Of a stretch of DNA of 18,268 bases, positions 6,854 to 13,944 are shown piece by piece; the first letter of the stretch is position 1, and each line of letters starts with the position of its first letter. A program made the position numbers and the translations under genes. Source of the stretch: Planctomycetota bacterium (lineage in GTDB: Bacteria > Planctomycetota > UBA8742 > JACQVU01). The notes beneath the pieces were generated by a model, which had not been told where the DNA came from, searched no databases, and was given only the letters and a program-made list of their open reading frames with translations. Where the stretch lies: positions 1 to 18,268 of the forward strand of contig JACQVU010000200.1 of NCBI GenBank assembly GCA_016209585.1, given 5' to 3'.

Positions 6854-7840
6854 TCAGTATGCCAACAACTCGCGCAGCGCGGCCACGATCTTGCCGACGC
6901 TGGGCAGCGCCGCGTCTTCCAGCGTGGGCGCGTAGGGCACGGGGGTGTCGAGCGCGGCCAGCCGGCGCACGGGGGCGTCGAGGTGTTCGAACGCCTCCTC
7001 GGCGATCACCGCGGCCACCTCGCCGCCGAAGCCACCCGTCTTGGCCGCCTCGTGCAGCACCAGGACGCGGCTGGTGCGGCGCACGGAATCGAGAAGGGTC
7101 GGCTTGTCGAGTGGAACCAGCGTGCGCAGGTCCACCACCTCCACGGCGGCGCCGTCTTCGCGCTGGATCACTTCAGCGGCCTCCAGCGCCAGGTGCACCA
7201 TGGCGCTGTAGGTGATCACGGTGGCGTCACGTCCCGGCCGCTTGACTTCGGCGCGGCCGATGGGCACGAGGCGATCGGCGCCGGGAGGCAGTTCCTGGCG
7301 CACGCTTGGCCGGCGGTAGAGCCACTTGTGCTCCAGGTAGATCACGGGGTTGTCGTCGCGCACGGCCGACTTGAGCAACCCTTTGGCGTCGGCGGGGGTG
7401 GAGGGAGCCACCACCTTCAACCCCGCGGTGTGGGTGAACCAGGCCTCGGGGCTTTGGGAGTGGAACGGCCCGCCGCGCACCATGCCGCCGCATGGCCCGC
7501 GGATCACCAGGGGCACGCGCGCCCCCCAGCGGTAGTGTATCTTTGCGGCCTGGTTGACAATCTGGTTGAACCCGCAGGAGATGAAGTCGATGAACTGCAT
7601 CTCGGCGATGGGGCGCATGCCCAGAAGCGCCGCCCCGATGGCCACGCCGATGATCCCCGACTCCGCCAGCGGCGTGTCGCGCACGCGGTCGGCGCCATAC
7701 TTCTCGAAGAGACCCTTGGTGGCCTTGAAAGCCCCGCCGAACTTGCCGATGTCCTCGCCCAGGCAGAAGACGCGATCGTCCCGCGCCATCTCCTCGTCAA
7801 TGGCCTGCGTGATGGCTTCGATGTAGTTCGTCGGCGGCAT
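6854..7840 (-). CDS. 2-oxoacid dehydrogenase E1 component, beta subunit
   Basis: With the alpha subunit it forms the thiamine-diphosphate E1 heterotetramer that decarboxylates a 2-oxoacid and acylates the lipoyl arm of E2. The 328-residue length is normal for the family. Visible signatures are 'CLGEDIGKFGGAFKATKGL' (26-44), then DTPLAE with the thiamine-activating glutamate E60, 'IAEMQFIDFI' and the C-terminal transketolase-type domain ('VVDLRTLVPLD', 'EEAFEHLDAPVRRLAALDTP'). These read as branched-chain 2-oxoacid/pyruvate/acetoin dehydrogenase beta. The ATG at 7840 lies two bases after the stop of the GspG-like lipoprotein gene, so the genes are probably co-transcribed and translationally linked. 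The E2 gene follows at once. Confidence 0.93.
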   Translation of the reverse strand: MPPTNYIEAITQAIDEEMARDDRVFCLGEDIGKFGGAFKATKGLFEKYGADRVRDTPLAESGIIGVAIGAALLGMRPIAEMQFIDFISCGFNQIVNQAAKIHYRWGARVPLVIRGPCGGMVRGGPFHSQSPEAWFTHTAGLKVVAPSTPADAKGLLKSAVRDDNPVIYLEHKWLYRRPSVRQELPPGADRLVPIGRAEVKRPGRDATVITYSAMVHLALEAAEVIQREDGAAVEVVDLRTLVPLDKPTLLDSVRRTSRVLVLHEAAKTGGFGGEVAAVIAEEAFEHLDAPVRRLAALDTPVPYAPTLEDAALPSVGKIVAALRELLAY

Positions 7841-7842
7841 CC

Positions 7843-8223
7843 TCAGTCGTCCTCGCCGGAGCCGAAGTCGGCTTCAGCGCCGTCGCCCCCGGGGCGCCCG
7901 TCCTCGCCCAGCGAAAGCAAGCGGTAGCCCGCCCCGCCCGCCAGCGCCTCGTACGCGAACGGCCGGCCCCAGGCGTCCACCCGGTCCTGTTCCGAAACGC
8001 CGGCCCGCGCCGCGGCCCCCTCCAGCGTGGCCGGAAGGCGACCGTCCTCCAGCGTCGCCGTGTCCACCGCCCGGTGCAGCATGAACATCCGGTGCTGGCT
8101 GAGCGTGACCCGTTGCGCGTGCCCCACCGCGCAGCCGGTGACGGCGAACGTCGCGAGCGCGATCCCAGCCGCTGCCAGCGCCGCCCGCGCCACGGCCCAC
8201 GGTTCCGCCGGTCGCCCCATCAT
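7843..8223 (-). CDS. Small predicted lipoprotein with GspG-like (type II secretion pseudopilin) C-terminal domain
   Basis: From the ATG at 8223 the 126-residue product starts with a short Arg-containing n-region (MMGRPAEPWAVAR), a hydrophobic stretch (about 14-29) and a lipobox VTGC, so it is probably lipidated and exported. The C-terminal half has 'DAWGRPFAYEAL...YRLLSLGEDGRPGGDGAEADF'. This is the D-x-W-G-x-P-Y and S-x-G-x-D-G signature of the GspG major pseudopilin globular domain, without the N-terminal pilin helix. The frame also opens at ATG 8295, which overlaps the E1-alpha stop (ATGATG) behind a strong GGAG. That longer form would place an odd Gly/Trp-rich leader before the signal peptide, and the leader lies in a local duplication, so 8223 is preferred. 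A link to 2-oxoacid metabolism is not evident. Confidence 0.65.
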   Translation of the reverse strand: MMGRPAEPWAVARAALAAAGIALATFAVTGCAVGHAQRVTLSQHRMFMLHRAVDTATLEDGRLPATLEGAAARAGVSEQDRVDAWGRPFAYEALAGGAGYRLLSLGEDGRPGGDGAEADFGSGEDD

Positions 8224-8333
8224 GCATCCCCGCTGCGAAGACGTCGGCCGCGACCCACCCCGCCCCCCACCACCCAGGCCCCACCACCCCATCATGCTTC
8301 TCCTTCCGCGAAGACGCCGGCCGCGACCGTTCC
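8215..8333. repeat. Imperfect short tandem duplication at the E1-alpha / lipoprotein junction
   Basis: The plus strand reads CCCCATCATGC at 8215-8225 and again at 8287-8297. GCGAAGACG-CGGCCGCGACC follows at 8235-8256 and 8308-8329, one base different at its middle. The two units of about 42-48 bases are 72-73 bases apart with a small indel. The unit holds the last codons of E1-alpha and a start ATG-ATG for the next gene. This creates two candidate starts for the lipoprotein and explains its unusual longer leader. Confidence 0.7.
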
Positions 8334-9395
8334 CGCGTCGGGGAAGGGGCTGGCGAGCGCCTCACGCTCCATGCGCTCCATGTCGGCCGCCACGCGCGCG
8401 CGCAACGCCCGCGTCTCGTCCGGGGTGAGGACGCCGCTCTCGTGCAGGTAGCGTTCGAAACCGTCGATGGGGTCGCGGGCCTTCCAATGTTCCACGAGTT
8501 CGCGGGGAACGTAGGAGGCGTCGTCGTGCTCGGCATGCCCCTTCATGCGGAAGGTGCGGGCCTCCAGCAACGTCGGCCCTTCCCCGGCGCGGGCGCGTTC
8601 GACGGCCGGCCGGGTATGGGCGATGACCTCCAGGATGTCGTTGCCGTCGAAACTGGCGCCCGGGATCCCGTAGCCCTCAGCCCGGCGGGAGAGGTCGGCC
8701 AGCAGCGTCTGATGGGAGGTGGGCGTGGAGTAGGCCCAGCCGTTGTTCTCGATGATCAAGACGAACGGCAGCCGCCAGACGGCGGCGATGTTGAGGCCCT
8801 CGTGAAAGTCGCCGATGGAGGCCGCGCCGTCGCCGATCCAGGTCAGCGCCACGCGGGCTTCGCCGCGCGACTTGAAGGCCAGGGCCGCGCCGGCGCAGAC
8901 CGGAATGAGCGTTCCCAGGTGCGACGTGGGGGCGATGATGCCCAGGTCCATGCAGCCGAGGTGGGTGTTGCCGTCGCGGCCGCGGGTGGGGGAGTCGGCC
9001 CGGCCGAGGAAGTTCCGCAGCACGGCGACCGGTGAAAGCCCCTGGGTGAGAATGGCGCCGGAGTTCCGGATCACCGGGCCGATGACGTCGTTCTTGTTCA
9101 GGCAGAAGCAGGAGCCTACGGCGGTGGCCTCCTGCCCCCGCGACGAGAAGGCACCGCCCGGCAGTTCCCCACGGCGGTAGAGGGAGGCGACGGCGTCGTC
9201 CATCGCGCGGGTGGTGACCAGGAGTTCGAAGAGGCGTACGCAATCCGCGTCCGTGAGGCCGAGCGTCTCGTGGCGCCGCCGCGCCGCCTTGTCGCGGGGG
9301 GCGGCGCGCGGGGCCTTCTCCGCCATGGGAACCGGCGCCCGCGTTTGAACGGCTTTGCCCCGCGACGCGACGGGCGGAGTGCGAGATCGGGCCAT
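8292..9395 (-). CDS. 2-oxoacid dehydrogenase E1 component, alpha subunit
   Basis: Carries the thiamine-diphosphate-binding part of E1. In the 367-residue protein GDG (188-190) and ENN (216-218) form the diphosphate/Mg-binding motif around 'AASIGDFHEGLN'. 'RGELPGGAFSSRGQEA' and 'DGNTHLG' are typical substrate-side segments, and 'RMKGHAEHDDASYVP' is the conserved active-site loop with its histidines. It looks most like branched-chain 2-oxoacid or acetoin/pyruvate dehydrogenase alpha. A basic, Ala/Pro-rich extension of about 45 residues precedes the usual start region. An ATG 23 codons in (about 9326) is an alternative start; neither start has a clear Shine-Dalgarno. First gene of the four-gene operon; its stop is embedded in the ATGATG of the upstream candidate start for the next gene. 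Confidence 0.92.
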   Translation of the reverse strand: MARSRTPPVASRGKAVQTRAPVPMAEKAPRAAPRDKAARRRHETLGLTDADCVRLFELLVTTRAMDDAVASLYRRGELPGGAFSSRGQEATAVGSCFCLNKNDVIGPVIRNSGAILTQGLSPVAVLRNFLGRADSPTRGRDGNTHLGCMDLGIIAPTSHLGTLIPVCAGAALAFKSRGEARVALTWIGDGAASIGDFHEGLNIAAVWRLPFVLIIENNGWAYSTPTSHQTLLADLSRRAEGYGIPGASFDGNDILEVIAHTRPAVERARAGEGPTLLEARTFRMKGHAEHDDASYVPRELVEHWKARDPIDGFERYLHESGVLTPDETRALRARVAADMERMEREALASPFPDAGTVAAGVFAEGEA

Positions 9396-9885
9396 AAGGC
9401 GAAACCTGTGCCGGGGCGCATAGTGAACCCCGCGCCCGGGCCAAAAACAACCGGGAAGAGTCGTCCGCCGCTCCGTTCAACATCCGGAAGGCCTTGACCC
9501 TACCCACAACTCCGCGATGGCGCCGCGCTGGATCAATCCGCACCCCGAGCCGGTTGCGCTGTCAGCCTCATCAGCGGGCGGTCGATGACCCGGGCGGGGC
9601 GGATCGCGCGGACCCGGCGCCGGGAGGGCCTGTTTTTCCAGCCGCGCGGCTGATGGGTGGCGCGGGGAGCGGTCGCAGGGCCGCGATGAGACGCTGTGGG
9701 CGGAGTCTCTCCACAAACCACCGTCGCCAACGGAGTTACGCACAGCGCAAGCGGCTCGCGCACCCGGCGCGGAGTTTGCCCCTCGACTCTTCGTGGGGGT
9801 ACACTGGGCGACGTCCTCCCGTGAACGCATACCAGCCCTCTGCTGACGCCACACTTCGGAGCGCGTTCCCGGGAAGCGCCGCCCC
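9396..9885. other. Divergent intergenic region between E1-alpha and the radical SAM gene
   Basis: 490 bases with no supported gene; open frames in it are arginine-rich shadows. It must hold promoters for the dehydrogenase operon (-) and the radical SAM gene (+). A plausible plus-strand promoter is listed separately. For the minus strand I see no convincing -35/-10 pair. No strong dyad or riboswitch-like fold was recognised by eye. Confidence 0.6.
9776..9805 (+). promoter_or_regulatory. Possible sigma-70-type promoter for the TIGR03960 radical SAM gene
   Basis: TTGCCC (9776-9781) and TACACT (9800-9805) are separated by 18 bases; each matches the consensus at four of six positions. It would give a leader of about 75 bases before the ATG at 9886. 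It is the best candidate seen in an otherwise GC-rich stretch, but consensus matches of this quality occur by chance. Confidence 0.3.
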
Positions 9886-11847
9886 ATGACGACAACCGCG
9901 CCGTCACACCGCGTGATTTCGCCTCACCCGGACGCCGACCGCGTCTCGGACTTCCTCAACACCCACCTCTACGAGGTGCAGACCCCCGGCCAGTACATCG
10001 GCGGCGAACTGAACTCAGTGGTGAAAGACCTCCGCGCCGCGGGGGTGTCGTTCTGCTTCGCGTTCCCCGACGTCTACAAGATCGGGATGTCGCACCTGGG
10101 CCTCAAGATATTCTACCAGCAGATCAACGCCCTCGACGATATGTACTGCGACCTGGCCTTCGCTCCCTGGCCCGACATGGAGGCGAAGATGCGCGAGCAG
10201 GCCCTGCCGCTCTTCGCGCTCGAAAGCCGCCGCTTCGTCCGAGACTTCGACGTGATCGGCTTCTCGCTGCAGAACGAGACGCTCTTCACCAACGTCCTCG
10301 GGATGCTCGACCTCGCCGGCCTGCCGCTTCGCGCGGCCAACCGCGGCCCGGAACACCCCCTGGTCATCGCCGGCGGACCGCACGCCTTCTCCCCCGAACC
10401 CATGGCCCCCTTCATCGACGTCTTCGTCGTCGGCGACGGGGAGGAGGTCGTGCCGCGCCTCCTGCGCATCGTCCGGGAGTGCCGGGACGCCGGCGTTCCC
10501 CGCGCCGATCTCCTGCGCCGCCTGGCGCGCGACCTGCCGTCGATCTACGTCCCGGCGCTCTACGACGTGGAATTCAAGGAAGACGGAACAATCGCGCGCT
10601 TCGTGCGCCTCGTGGAGGAGGCCCCCCGCCTGGTGAAGAACGGCGTCGTCCTCGACCTGGAAAACGCCCCCTTCCCCACCCGCCCCCTGGTGCCCAACGT
10701 TGAAGTCGTGCACGACCGCGTCACCCTGGAGATCATGCGCGGCTGCACCTGGAGTTGCCGCTTCTGCCAGGCCGGCATGATCAAGCGCCCCAACCGGCTG
10801 CGGTCGGTCGAGAAACTGCTGGCGCAGGCCAAAGAGAGTTACGCGAACTCCGGCTACGACGAGATCGCGCCCGCGGCGCTCTCCGCGGTCGATTACCCCG
10901 CCATCCGCGAGTTGATCCAGGCCCTGAACCGGGAGTTCGGCGAGCGTCAGGTGGGCGTCTCGCTGCCCTCGTTGCGCATTGAAGACGGCCTGCACGCCCT
11001 GCCAGCCATCATCAACCACGTGCGCAAGGCTGGGCTGACGCTCGCGCCGGAAGCCGGGTCGGAGCGCCTGCGCCACGTCATCGACAAGCCCATTTCCAAC
11101 GAGTACTTCTTTAACACCGTGCGGGAAGCGTGGCGGCAGGGTTGGCGGGTGATCAAACTCTACTTCATGATCGGCCACCCGACCGAGACCGACGACGACA
11201 TCGACGAACTCGCCGCGCTCGTGATCCGCGTGGCCGACCTGCGCCTTGAAGCCGGCTTCCGCTCGCCCGGCCGCGTCAACGTGACCATCTCCACCCATGT
11301 GCCCAAGCCCCACACCCCCTTCCAGTGGGAGCCGATCATCCGCGCGGAACGCATCCGCGACATCCACGCCCGCCTGCGCGACCGACTGCGCCTGCGGCAC
11401 GTCAAACTGAAGATGCACCACCCCGAAATGTCGCTGCTGGAAGCCCTGCTCTGCAAAGGCGACCGCCGCGTGGCTGACCTCATCGAGGCCGCGTGGAAAA
11501 AGGGCGCGCGCTTTGACGCCTGGGACGAACTCTTCCGGTGGGAGGCGTGGACCACCGCCGCCAGGGAGATCGGCTTCGACATCGACCGCGTCATCCACCG
11601 CCGCATGGCGTTCGACGAGGCGCTGCCCTGGGACCTGATCGACGGCGGCGCCCGCAAACCCTTCATGAAAAAAGAGTGGAAAAAGGCTGAGCGGGCCGAA
11701 GTGACCGACAACTGCTTCGAGCAATCGTGTAATCAGTGCGGCGTTCCGCCCAAACTCTGCAAGACCGAACACAACGTGCCCGACCACATCCCCGCCCCGC
11801 TGCGCGCCATGCCCGCGCGGGAAGTGACGGCGCCGGTGGGAACGTGA
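9886..11847 (+). CDS. TIGR03960-family B12-binding-type radical SAM protein
   Basis: A 653-residue member of an uncharacterised radical SAM family (TIGR03960). The N-terminal part (about 40-200) has the Rossmann-like layout of a cobalamin-binding domain ('FCFAFPDVYKIGMSHLG', 'DVIGFSLQNE', 'VIAGGPHAFSPEPMAPFIDVFVVGDGEE' elements). The radical SAM core starts with RGCTWSCRFC, cysteines C287, C291 and C294 binding the [4Fe-4S] cluster for AdoMet cleavage. Later elements are 'LTLAPEAGSERLR' and 'YFMIGHPTETDDDI'. Near the C-terminus a further cysteine set C610, C615, C618, C625 could hold a second cluster or zinc. Homologues are often fused or adjacent to a TIGR03936/DUF2344 partner; none is seen here. 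The substrate is unknown. The stop lies two bases from the stop of the convergent LivF gene. No clear Shine-Dalgarno precedes the ATG. Confidence 0.9.
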   Translation: MTTTAPSHRVISPHPDADRVSDFLNTHLYEVQTPGQYIGGELNSVVKDLRAAGVSFCFAFPDVYKIGMSHLGLKIFYQQINALDDMYCDLAFAPWPDMEAKMREQALPLFALESRRFVRDFDVIGFSLQNETLFTNVLGMLDLAGLPLRAANRGPEHPLVIAGGPHAFSPEPMAPFIDVFVVGDGEEVVPRLLRIVRECRDAGVPRADLLRRLARDLPSIYVPALYDVEFKEDGTIARFVRLVEEAPRLVKNGVVLDLENAPFPTRPLVPNVEVVHDRVTLEIMRGCTWSCRFCQAGMIKRPNRLRSVEKLLAQAKESYANSGYDEIAPAALSAVDYPAIRELIQALNREFGERQVGVSLPSLRIEDGLHALPAIINHVRKAGLTLAPEAGSERLRHVIDKPISNEYFFNTVREAWRQGWRVIKLYFMIGHPTETDDDIDELAALVIRVADLRLEAGFRSPGRVNVTISTHVPKPHTPFQWEPIIRAERIRDIHARLRDRLRLRHVKLKMHHPEMSLLEALLCKGDRRVADLIEAAWKKGARFDAWDELFRWEAWTTAAREIGFDIDRVIHRRMAFDEALPWDLIDGGARKPFMKKEWKKAERAEVTDNCFEQSCNQCGVPPKLCKTEHNVPDHIPAPLRAMPAREVTAPVGT

Positions 11848-11849
11848 CC

Positions 11850-12563
11850 TCACTCCCCCAGGTAGGCGGCGCGCACCCGCGGGTCGGCCAGCAGGCGCTC
11901 GGCGGCGTCCGACATCACGATGGAGCCGGTCTCGATGACGTAGCCCCGATGCGCCATGCGCAGCGCCATGCGCGCGTTCTGCTCCACGAGCAGCACCGCG
12001 ATGCCGCTTTCGTTCAACCGCCGAATCACCCCGAAGATCGTGGCCACCACCATCGGCGCAAGGCCCAGCGAAGGCTCGTCCAGCAGCAGCAGCCGCGGCC
12101 GGCCCATGAGCGCGCGCCCCACCGCCAGCATCTGCTGCTCGCCGCCGGAGAGCGTGCCGCCGGGCTGCTTCTGGCGCTCCTTGAGGATGGGAAAAAGCGC
12201 GAAGACCCGTTCAAGGTCCGCCGCCACGCCGGCTTTGTCGGCCCGCGTGAACGCCCCCATGTCGAGGTTCTCCCGCACGGTGAGCCGGGGGAAGACCTTG
12301 CGCCCCTCCGGCGCGTGGCAAATCCCGGCCCTCACCAGTTCGTGGGGCGGGAGAGCGGAAACGTCGCGCCCGGCGAACCGGATGGTTCCCTCCCGCGCCC
12401 GCACCAGCCGGGAGATCGCCAGCAGCATCGTGGTCTTGCCGGCGCCGTTGGCGCCAATGACGGTGACGATCTCTTTCTCCTCCACCTCCAGCGAGACGCC
12501 GTGCAACACCTCAATGGGGCCGTACCCCGCGCGGACGTTTTCCAGTGTGAGCAGCGGCGGCAT
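11850..12563 (-). CDS. livF: Branched-chain amino acid-type ABC transporter ATP-binding protein (LivF-like)
   Basis: ATPase subunit of a HAAT-type importer. The 237-residue protein has Walker A GANGAGKT (37-44), 'APEGRKVFPRLTVRENL' typical of LivF (84-100), signature LSGGEQQ (138-144) and Walker B LLLLDEP (158-164). The segment 'LLVEQN' and the C-terminal 'YVIETGSIVMSD...AYLGE' are also characteristic of LivF rather than LivG. Normal operons carry livG, livH, livM and a binding protein, but here the upstream gene encodes a YkgJ-type protein 24 bases away and the convergent radical SAM gene follows directly. The partner subunits must be elsewhere, or this ATPase serves another permease. The paralogue assignment is by motif only. 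Confidence 0.9.
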   Translation of the reverse strand: MPPLLTLENVRAGYGPIEVLHGVSLEVEEKEIVTVIGANGAGKTTMLLAISRLVRAREGTIRFAGRDVSALPPHELVRAGICHAPEGRKVFPRLTVRENLDMGAFTRADKAGVAADLERVFALFPILKERQKQPGGTLSGGEQQMLAVGRALMGRPRLLLLDEPSLGLAPMVVATIFGVIRRLNESGIAVLLVEQNARMALRMAHRGYVIETGSIVMSDAAERLLADPRVRAAYLGE

Positions 12564-12587
12564 CGGGCGGGGCGGGCCGGAGGTGTT

Positions 12588-13193
12588 TCAACGGTAGGTC
12601 AGCGGCGTGATCGGCGCGACGGCCGGGTGGCCGCCCGCGGCGCGCGCCATCACGTCGCGGAACGGGAGCGGCCCCGGAAGCGGTCGCCACCCCGGCAAGC
12701 GCAGCAGATGCTGGAGAAGTCGGAGCACACTTGGGGCGGGGACCATATCGTAACCGCAGTTTTTCTGGAGGACGGCGCGATCCTCCCAGGCGCCGGGGTT
12801 GGGGTACTCGCGGCAAAGCGGTGGGCGGCTCTCGTAGATGCCGCATCGGTTCTCGGCCGTCAAGTGGCGACAGCCGAAACGGAGCGAGCCGTCCGGCCCC
12901 TGGCCGATGGGAAAGAAGCCCGCCAGCGCCGGCGCGCGGGAGACGGCGGCGTGGAACTGCTCCATTCGGCTCACGGGCCGGTGGTAGAGGAAGAGCGTAA
13001 TCTCGCGGCAGCAGTCGCCGGTCTTGCGGCACTCGCCGCGGCGGATGAAGCGCTCGCCGCGCCAGAGCCGACGCCAGAGCAGGCCGGCCGCGCGCCGCGG
13101 CTCCCAGACGCCCGCGGAGAACGCGGGTCGGAGGTCAGGCGGTGCTCCGCCCGCACCCAACACCCAAAGGCGGGGGTCGGCCGGCCGGCTCAC
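12588..13193 (-). CDS. YkgJ-type cysteine-cluster protein (putative Zn/Fe-S-binding)
   Basis: A 201-residue protein with the cysteine pattern of the YkgJ family: C55 and C61-C62 ('GECRKTGDCCREI'), C108, C117 ('CRHLTAENRCGIYESRP'), C127 ('PLCREYP') and C146. The family is thought to bind a metal or iron-sulfur cluster; its activity is unknown. The frame is open far upstream to 13610, but that stretch overlaps the CBS gene on the same strand and is Arg/Gly-rich without family sequence. The GTG at 13193 overlaps the CBS stop as GTGA, giving a coupled start, and is chosen; a later start nearer the first cysteine is possible. Sits in a CBS-YkgJ-LivF operon, which does not reveal its target. Confidence 0.8.
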   Translation of the reverse strand: MSRPADPRLWVLGAGGAPPDLRPAFSAGVWEPRRAAGLLWRRLWRGERFIRRGECRKTGDCCREITLFLYHRPVSRMEQFHAAVSRAPALAGFFPIGQGPDGSLRFGCRHLTAENRCGIYESRPPLCREYPNPGAWEDRAVLQKNCGYDMVPAPSVLRLLQHLLRLPGWRPLPGPLPFRDVMARAAGGHPAVAPITPLTYR

Positions 13194-13648
13194 GCGGAAG
13201 TCGCGCCGGCCAGGGGCATCTGGGCGCGGGTGGTGGCGAGGGCGCGGGCGGCCTCGTAGACCTCCCACGACGGGTCGAGCCGGGCGAGCAGGTCGTAGAC
13301 CGAGAGGACGCCCACCAGCCGCCAGTCGCGGTCGACGATGGGAATGCGGTGCACCTGCCGGCGGCTCATGAGGTCGATGGCCTTGGAGACGGGGTCGTCC
13401 TCCCGCAGGCAATCGGGGTTGGCCGTCATCACCTCGCGCACCCGGGTGGTCTCTTGCGGTTTGGCCGCGGCCAGCGCCTTCACCACCAGGTCGCGGTCGG
13501 TGACGATCCCCACCACCTCGCCCTCTTCCAGGACCGGCAGCGCCCCGACGCGCCGATCCCGCATCAACCGCGCCGCCTCCACCAGCGTGGCCGAGGGGAC
13601 GACCGCGCATGCCTCGCGGACGATATAGTCGCCGATGGGCTGGGTCAT
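13190..13648 (-). CDS. Two-CBS-domain protein
   Basis: A 152-residue protein made almost wholly of a CBS-domain pair that may bind adenine nucleotides such as AMP, ATP or AdoMet. The first CBS (about 8-60) contains 'ATLVEAARLMRDRRVGALPV' and 'VVGIVTDRDLV'. The second (about 70-125) contains 'VREVMTANPDCLREDDPVSK', 'RQVHRIPIVD' and 'LVGVLSVYDLL'. There is no fused catalytic or membrane domain, so it probably acts as a small energy sensor, or in trans on a partner. The ATG at 13648 follows AAAGGAGG with a five-base gap, by far the best ribosome binding site in the window. The near-palindromic element at 13662-13829 ends exactly at this site. It overlaps the YkgJ gene by four bases. Confidence 0.92.
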   Translation of the reverse strand: MTQPIGDYIVREACAVVPSATLVEAARLMRDRRVGALPVLEEGEVVGIVTDRDLVVKALAAAKPQETTRVREVMTANPDCLREDDPVSKAIDLMSRRQVHRIPIVDRDWRLVGVLSVYDLLARLDPSWEVYEAARALATTRAQMPLAGATSA

Positions 13649-13653
13649 GGGGG

Positions 13654-13661
13654 CCTCCTTT
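13654..13661 (-). promoter_or_regulatory. Strong Shine-Dalgarno of the CBS gene, abutting a large hairpin
   Basis: AAAGGAGG on the minus strand, five bases before the ATG at 13648. The outermost base of the neighbouring inverted repeat is at 13662, so a folded mRNA would hold this site unpaired directly at the foot of the stem. Confidence 0.7.
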
Positions 13662-13829
13662 AGAACCGATTTCAGTAGATCATTCGGGCGGCGGGCGGCT
13701 GCGTGGGTCCGGGAACATCGTCGCGGCGAAAACGTCGTATTGGCTCCGTAATACGGGCGTTTCGCCGCTTCTCGTTCCCGGCCCTCTCGCTCGCCCGCCG
13801 CCGACGAACCATCTACTGAAATAGGTTCT
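13662..13829. repeat. Near-palindromic (MITE-like) hairpin element, ~168 bp
   Basis: The ends are 19-base inverted repeats with one mismatch: AGAACCGATTTCAGTAGAT (13662-13680) and ATCTACTGAAATAGGTTCT (13811-13829). Pairing continues inward with small bulges. GGCGGCGGGCG faces CGCCCGCCGCC, CCGGGAAC faces GTTCCCGG, GCGGCGAAA faces TTCGCCGC, and CGTATT faces AATACG around a short loop near 13744. Such full-length foldback symmetry is typical of miniature inverted-repeat transposable elements. A TA dinucleotide lies at each edge (13661-13662, 13830-13831), but target-site duplication is not certain. It lies in the leader of the CBS operon. Confidence 0.8.
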
Positions 13830-13839
13830 TAGTCGATGC

Positions 13840-13859
13840 CGTACATTCAGTATTGTACG
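13840..13859. promoter_or_regulatory. Short dyad, possible operator
   Basis: CGTACATTCAGTATTGTACG has perfect six-base arms around eight bases. On the minus strand it also contains TACAAT, a fair -10 hexamer for the CBS operon, though no -35 at the right distance was found. It is AT-richer than its surroundings. A regulatory role is a guess. Confidence 0.3.
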
Positions 13860-13944
13860 CCGCCGCCGGCCTCGCACCAGCGGCAAACGGACGCCGGCGC
13901 GGTTTTCTTCCCGCCTCGGCTTCACCCGCCACCGACCCGTCTTG

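Noticed and set aside
5188..7927. Very long plus-strand open frames opposite the E2 and E1-beta genes
   Set aside because: Arg/Gly/His-rich antisense shadows of GC-rich coding DNA; the minus-strand frames carry clear domains.
11848..11849. Bidirectional terminator between the convergent radical SAM and LivF genes
   Set aside because: The stops are two bases apart, so there is no intergenic space for a separate terminator; any terminator would lie within coding sequence.
10015..11853. 612-residue minus-strand open frame opposite the TIGR03960 gene
   Set aside because: Antisense shadow; the plus-strand protein has family motifs throughout.
12588..13610. Long form (340 residues) of the YkgJ-type protein
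   Set aside because: The extra N-terminal 139 residues overlap the well-supported CBS gene in the same orientation and are low-complexity Gly/Arg/Pro; the GTG at 13193 is a better start.
13680..13925. Minus-strand 81-residue arginine-rich frame across the hairpin element
   Set aside because: It is a translation of one arm and the loop of the inverted repeat, with no Shine-Dalgarno and no domain; best explained as repeat DNA.
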